A stretch of 8,960 nt of DNA from Pseudomonadota bacterium (lineage in GTDB: Bacteria; Pseudomonadota; Alphaproteobacteria; UBA2136; UBA6156): assembly GCA_009927255.1 (NCBI GenBank), contig RFNJ01000168.1, forward strand, positions 1-8,960. Direction: 5' to 3'. Of this stretch, positions 5,463 through 8,960 are shown in pieces. The position numbers and the translations under genes were made by a program. A model generated the notes under the pieces. That model saw nothing but the letters and a program-made list of their open reading frames with translations. It was not told the origin of the DNA and made no database searches. Numbering within the stretch: the stretch's first letter is position 1; each line of letters opens with the position of its first letter.

Positions 5463-5826
5463 CATTGTCGAATACGCTCAACATGAATATTTTTCGGCTA
5501 AAGACTATTATATAAGAACGAACAAAGAAACAATAAAGAGAGTAGTTACAAGAAAGTTTGCTGGTCTTGATGAGATAGAAAGAGATAAGCTGGTGGCTGA
5601 GCGTATGACGGGTATTATTGATGAATTGTCCGAGACTACAGAGCACAGGCGTGCCGTAGATGCGCTTGAGCAATTCAGAAAGAAGTATTCTGCCGAAATT
5701 ACCCGAGAAAAAGAAACCAGCCGGCTTGCCAAACTCGAAGCCGCAACGTCTACTGTCGCAGTAGATACTATAGTTCCAAAAATGTCATCTGTTCAAGATC
5801 CATCTCAGGGACAGGAAAAAGCTTAA
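5371..5826 (+). CDS. Hypothetical coiled-coil-like protein with a duplicated N-terminus
   Basis: I do not recognise this protein. The 151-residue product has no cysteine, no signal peptide and no membrane segment. It is highly charged and predicted helical, with heptad-like Leu/Ile spacing over most of residues 1-125 and a polar, flexible tail (PKMSSVQDPSQGQEKA). The sequence DVLARLSELEA occurs twice (residues 2-12 and 21-31) through a DNA-level tandem duplication, so the ancestral protein was probably about 132 residues long. The ATG at 5371 follows AGAGAGGA, a fair ribosome site, and a good promoter lies upstream. The gene is markedly A+T-rich: 5521-5580 is 32% G+C by hand count. It is divergent from hrcA and convergent with dnaQ, with a strong terminator after it. 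Intact signals on both sides make it a real gene. The chaperone neighbourhood could mean co-regulation or merely an insertion. Confidence 0.8.
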   Translation: MDVLARLSELEAEAIQDTAIDVLARLSELEAIVEYAQHEYFSAKDYYIRTNKETIKRVVTRKFAGLDEIERDKLVAERMTGIIDELSETTEHRRAVDALEQFRKKYSAEITREKETSRLAKLEAATSTVAVDTIVPKMSSVQDPSQGQEKA

Positions 5827-5845
5827 ATTCTAAATGTCTTATATC

Positions 5846-5868
5846 AAAGCCCCGCAAGGGGCTTTTTT
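5846..5868 (+). terminator. Rho-independent terminator of the 5371 gene, probably bidirectional
   Basis: AAAGCCCC-GCAA-GGGGCTTT forms an 8-bp stem with a GCAA loop, followed by six T in all (5863-5868), 20 nt after the stop codon at 5826. On the minus strand the same hairpin follows the dnaQ stop codon (5870-5868) directly and is followed by TTTGATAT. It can therefore serve both convergent genes, more weakly for dnaQ. Confidence 0.88.
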
Positions 5869-6551
5869 CACCCCCACCGCCCCCCCCGCACAAACGCCGC
5901 AACAAACTCCGCATGCCGCGCTCGCTCCGCCTCACTCGCCACCACCACCTTCCCCGCCGAAGCCACCACCTCCGCCACCGCACCCACCACCTGTGCCACA
6001 CGCTCCACCCGTACGCTATTGTCCGCCAAACCCAAAAAGTCTGCCTGTAACCCCCCCAGCAGCTCCACATAAACATCCGCCAACAGCTGCGCATCCAGCA
6101 ATGCACCATGATAATTCCGCGCACTGTTATCCACATTATAAAACCGGCACAGCGCATCCAAGTTATGCCGTTGCCCCGGTAGTTTTTGCTTGGCAATTGC
6201 CAGCGTGTCCACCATGGGGTTGGCCAGCGGCCCGCGCCCGCAGCGCGCCAGTTCGCTGTTCATAAAGCCAAAGTCAAATTCGGCATTGTGCGCCACCAAC
6301 GGCGCATCTTCCACAAACGCCAAAAATTTATCGGCAATTGCCGCAAACTTCGGCGCATCCCGCACCTTCTCATCGGTAATGCCGTGAATTTTCGTGCTGC
6401 CATAATCAATCGCCCGCTCGGGGTTCAAATAGGTATGGAACACCCGCCCGCTCGGCAACCGGTTCACCAATTCCACGCACCCAATCTCCAAAATCCGGTG
6501 CTCCTCCGCCCCAAACCCGGTCGTCTCGGTATCAAAAACAATCTCGCGCAT
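5868..6551 (-). CDS. dnaQ: DNA polymerase III epsilon subunit, 3'-5' proofreading exonuclease
   Basis: Epsilon is the proofreading exonuclease of the replicative polymerase and removes misincorporated bases. The product is 227 residues, close to the family norm. The DEDDh active site is complete: Asp7 and Glu9 in VFDTETTG (ExoI), Asp93 in HNAEFDFGFM (ExoII), and His148 with Asp153 in YHGALLDAQLLADVY (ExoIII). QADFL (169-173) follows the GG linker 16 residues after Asp153, where a beta-clamp-binding peptide is expected; this is an inference from position and pattern. The Ala/Val-rich C-terminal helix region (180-220) would contact the alpha subunit. The ATG at 6551 has GGAG at good spacing. 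The gene starts 14 nt after the upstream permease stop on the same strand, so it is probably co-transcribed with the ABC exporter without a functional link. Its stop abuts the shared terminator. Confidence 0.96.
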   Translation of the reverse strand: MREIVFDTETTGFGAEEHRILEIGCVELVNRLPSGRVFHTYLNPERAIDYGSTKIHGITDEKVRDAPKFAAIADKFLAFVEDAPLVAHNAEFDFGFMNSELARCGRGPLANPMVDTLAIAKQKLPGQRHNLDALCRFYNVDNSARNYHGALLDAQLLADVYVELLGGLQADFLGLADNSVRVERVAQVVGAVAEVVASAGKVVVASEAERARHAEFVAAFVRGGRWG

Positions 6552-6565
6552 TATGTCACTCCACG

Positions 6566-7351
6566 TTAATCCATCAACCGCTGTTTAAACCGCCAAATCG
6601 CATAAGCATACCCCCCCGCAAACAGCGCCATCAAAACACCCAAGTCAAAAACCACCTTCACCAAACTCATCTCCTGCCCGGTCATCAGCGGCCGCACCAG
6701 CCCAATCACATGGGTCAGCGGCATCGCTTGGCTCAGCCACCACAGCGCCGCTGGCGCATGGCTCAAGTCAAAAAATACGCCACTGAACAAAAACATTGGC
6801 GTCGTCCACAACGTGTTCACATAAGCAAAATGCAAAGGCCGATAAATATGCACCGTAAAGCACAACGCAATCGCCCCAAAAGCCAAATTCGCCAGCATCA
6901 GCACCGGCAGCGCCAGCAAAGCCCCACTCCAGCTGGGAATGGCCTGCAACCAAATCCCCGCCAACGCAAACAAAATCAAAATGCTCGGCAGCGTCCGCAA
7001 GCTGGCATAAATCAACTCCGCCAAAATAATCTCCGGCAGCCGAATGGGTGTTGCCAACCACGCCGGATAAAGCTTATAGCTACTGCTCCGCTCCCACACC
7101 CCATAGGTCATCGCCATCGTCATCACAAACACGCCGGTGCTCGCCGCAATCCCCGGCACCAAAAAGTCAATGTAGGGCAGGCCGTCCATAGTCTTCACAA
7201 TCGCCCCCATCCCAAAGCCAAAGGCAAAAAGGTAAAGCAAGCGGTCAATCAAATCCCGAAAAATCTGCACCTTCCACAGCTGCCGATACTCCAACCCAAA
7301 CCGCACCAACATGCTCTGCAAATTCCGCGAATCAATCCCCATCACAATCAT
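6566..7351 (-). CDS. ABC-2 type (NodJ-like) exporter permease, distal copy
   Basis: This is an integral inner-membrane subunit of an ABC exporter. The 261-residue length and about six hydrophobic segments (near 36-54, 64-83, 108-133, 143-167, 177-196 and 233-253) fit the ABC-2/NodJ family. The family-like stretch FLFSGVFFDLSHAP (187-200), followed by PLTHVIGLVRPL (211-222), matches the conserved loop and last-but-one helix of NodJ-type permeases. The ATG at 7351 has GGGAG 9 nt upstream and lies 13 nt after the other permease gene; a second in-frame ATG is three codons later. The substrate cannot be read from sequence. NodI/NodJ homologues outside rhizobia usually export unknown lipids or glycans, so I give no nod symbol. 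Two different permeases with one ATPase suggest a heterodimeric channel. Confidence 0.9.
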   Translation of the reverse strand: MIVMGIDSRNLQSMLVRFGLEYRQLWKVQIFRDLIDRLLYLFAFGFGMGAIVKTMDGLPYIDFLVPGIAASTGVFVMTMAMTYGVWERSSSYKLYPAWLATPIRLPEIILAELIYASLRTLPSILILFALAGIWLQAIPSWSGALLALPVLMLANLAFGAIALCFTVHIYRPLHFAYVNTLWTTPMFLFSGVFFDLSHAPAALWWLSQAMPLTHVIGLVRPLMTGQEMSLVKVVFDLGVLMALFAGGYAYAIWRFKQRLMD

Positions 7352-7364
7352 GATATGTTACTCC

Positions 7365-8120
7365 CTACTCCTGAAATCGCCGTTTAAACTGATAATAAGC
7401 CAAACTTGAAAATGCCAGCCACATCGCCATTAAAACCAATGAATGGCCAACAATAACCGGCCAATCATAAATCCCTTGCAAAACAGGCCGAATAATCTCC
7501 ACACCATGATAAAGCGGCGAAATCCAAACAACGTGTTGCACCCATTCCGGAAAAGTTGAAACCGGATAAAAAATTCCCGAAGTCAGCATCATCGGCGTGC
7601 TCAGCAAAGGCCAAAGTGGGTCAAAGTCATATTCATTTTTTGCCAAAGAACATAACAAATAACCAAACGAACATAAGCATAAAATCATGATTGAAAGTGG
7701 TATTAAAATAAATAAAAAGTCCTGAAAATTTGCTACCAAGTTAAAATAAACACCCACCGGCCAAAACAACAATGTTAAAGTTAAAGCTTTCATGAGGGCT
7801 AAAAGTTGTTCGCCAAGCAAAATTTGCGGCAAGGTAATAGGCGTTGCTAAAATAGCCGACCAAATACGATGGTAAAAAGCCTTAGTAAAGGTAACGTAAG
7901 TCGCCTCCATAATAACTGCAAACCAAAGATAAAGCACAATAAGTCCCGGATAAATATAGCTCGCATAGCTTTGGTTCCCCACCACGCTTGCCATTGCTGC
8001 CAAACCCGCACCAAAGCAGGCAAGCTGCAAGGGCATTTCCAGCGCACGCAAATAATACATAAACGCAAAAGGCCGCCAACCCAGCAAGCTACGATAAAAA
8101 ACGGCAAAAACTGGGGCCAT
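7365..8120 (-). CDS. ABC-2 type (NodJ-like) exporter permease, proximal copy
   Basis: This is the second membrane subunit of the same exporter. It has 251 residues and about six hydrophobic segments (near 30-47, 56-76, 99-126, 134-160, 170-188 and 222-242). The conserved block LTSGIFYPVSTFPEWV (179-194), followed by SPLYHGVEIIRPV (201-213), fits the NodJ family more closely than the distal copy. YDFDPLWPLL precedes it. The ATG at 8120 lies 3 nt after the ATPase stop codon, implying translational coupling. The gene is clearly more A+T-rich than its neighbours: 7681-7740 is 25% G+C by hand count against 67% at 6901-6960 in the sister permease. The protein looks intact. The sister permease is similar in topology but diverged, so this is not a recent duplication. 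Confidence 0.9.
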   Translation of the reverse strand: MAPVFAVFYRSLLGWRPFAFMYYLRALEMPLQLACFGAGLAAMASVVGNQSYASYIYPGLIVLYLWFAVIMEATYVTFTKAFYHRIWSAILATPITLPQILLGEQLLALMKALTLTLLFWPVGVYFNLVANFQDFLFILIPLSIMILCLCSFGYLLCSLAKNEYDFDPLWPLLSTPMMLTSGIFYPVSTFPEWVQHVVWISPLYHGVEIIRPVLQGIYDWPVIVGHSLVLMAMWLAFSSLAYYQFKRRFQE

Positions 8121-8123
8121 AAC

Positions 8124-8960
8124 CTACTCCCGCAACTTCCGCCCCGTTAAGCGAAGAAACACATCCTCCATATTCGCCGGCCGCTGCAAATACGTCGTCT
8201 CTTCCGGAATCGCCTTCCGAAACGCCCCCCATCATCCACATAAAAAATCACGCTATCCCCCACATCCTCACTCTCCGCCAGCGGCAAGCCTTTGGGGATG
8301 GGCTTGGTCACATCAAAAACATGGCGCTTCACATGCCGCGCAATCAGCTCTTTCGGGCTGCCCTCATCCAAAACTTTGCCGTGGTCAATCATGATAATAT
8401 CATCGCAAAGACGCTGCGCCTCATCCATATAATGCGTGGTCAGCAGCAAAGTCTTGCCCTGTTTTTTAAGCTCCAAAATCCGCTGCCAAATCATCACCCG
8501 CGCCTGCGGGTCAAGGCCAGTGGTCGGCTCATCCAAAAACAGCAATCCGGGTCATTAATCAACGCCCGCGCAATCGTCAGCCGCCGCTTCATCCCGCCAC
8601 TCAGCTGCCCCACCCGCGCTTCCGCTTTTTCTTCTAGCTGCATGTATTTCAACAGCTGCGGCACCCGCTCAGCAAGCACCGCCCGCGCAATCCCAAAAAA
8701 CATTCCATACACCATCAAGTTTTCTGCCACTGTCAAGTCAGGGTCAAGGTTATCATCCTGCGGCACCAGCCCAATCCGCACCCGCGCTGCACGGCTCAAA
8801 CTGGCACTGTCCTCACCAAAAATCGTCAAACTGCCGCCCACTGCGCTGGGTCAAACCCATCAGCATTTTCATCGTCGTGCTCTTGCCCGCACCATTGGGC
8901 CCCAGCAACCCCGTGCAGGTGCCACTCTTCACCACAAAATCAATCCCCCGCACCGCCTCC
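8124..8960 (-). pseudogene. NodI-like ABC transporter ATP-binding protein, three frameshifts, N-terminus beyond edge
   Basis: This is the nucleotide-binding subunit that would power the two permeases downstream. All hallmarks are present but in different frames. Walker A GPNGAGKST is at 8902-8876. A frame change near 8835-8845 leads to the Q-loop PQDDNLDPDLTV and signature LSGGMKRRLTIARALINDP. A second change near 8543-8547 leads to Walker B LLFLDEP, D-loop TTGLDPQAR and H-loop TTHYMDEAQRLCD. A third change in the run of six C at 8225-8230 restores the family-like tail FRKAIPEETTYLQRPANMEDVFLRLTGRKLRE, ending at TAG 8126-8124. The shifts are one extra base (or two missing), one missing and one missing. 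PQDDNLDP and LSGGMKRRLT are typical of the NodI/DrrA-like group. The first ~20 residues lie beyond the right edge. The gene is either truly decayed or the sequence has errors near a contig end. Confidence 0.85.

Noticed and set aside
5834..6265. Proline-rich plus-strand frame after the 5371 gene
   Set aside because: It begins just before the terminator hairpin and runs through it antisense to dnaQ; the Pro/His runs come from C-rich antisense sequence.

Overview
The window reads as a chromosomal piece of an alphaproteobacterium-like genome. This is inferred from the style of DnaK, HrcA and DnaQ, from CIRCE/HrcA control, and from a GCGAAGGC-capped palindrome of a kind common in alphaproteobacterial intergenic DNA. 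No rRNA or other marker pins the taxon. Nearly all conserved genes lie on the minus strand and are G+C-rich. Two small unrecognised genes lie on the plus strand and are clearly more A+T-rich.

Layout, read in the minus direction from the right edge. Positions 8960-5868 hold an ABC exporter of NodI/NodJ type followed by dnaQ. The ATPase is cut by the window edge and broken by three frameshifts; two ABC-2 permeases and the proofreading exonuclease gene dnaQ follow. Gaps are 3, 13 and 14 nt, so this looks like one transcription unit. A terminator at 5846-5868 separates dnaQ from a convergent plus-strand gene (5371-5826). Positions 5230-1636 hold the heat-shock operon hrcA-grpE-dnaK, closed by a strong terminator inside a double palindrome (1573-1620). 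Next come a small secreted Gly/Tyr/Arg-rich protein gene (1550-1017, minus), a second plus-strand orphan gene (330-971), and the first 70 codons of dnaJ (210-1, minus), which run off the left edge.

Regulation. Two CIRCE operators, the HrcA binding site, can be read directly: one over the hrcA promoter (5250-5276) and one over the dnaJ promoter (222-248). dnaJ is separated from dnaK by about 1.4 kb but keeps its own CIRCE, so HrcA can still co-regulate hrcA-grpE-dnaK and dnaJ. DnaK, DnaJ and GrpE form the Hsp70 cycle and HrcA represses it.

Most unusual points. Each CIRCE lies in a divergent intergenic region whose other side drives one of the two orphan plus-strand genes. The promoter of the 5371 gene also has a CIRCE-like half-site between its -35 and -10. 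The 5' end of that gene carries a 57-bp-period tandem duplication that copied its ribosome-binding region and start codon. No complete new defence or mobile system is visible; the two orphan genes beside the chaperone operators are the best candidates for something undescribed.

There is no gene-free stretch longer than 300 bases. The two larger gaps (211-329 and 5231-5370) are divergent control regions.
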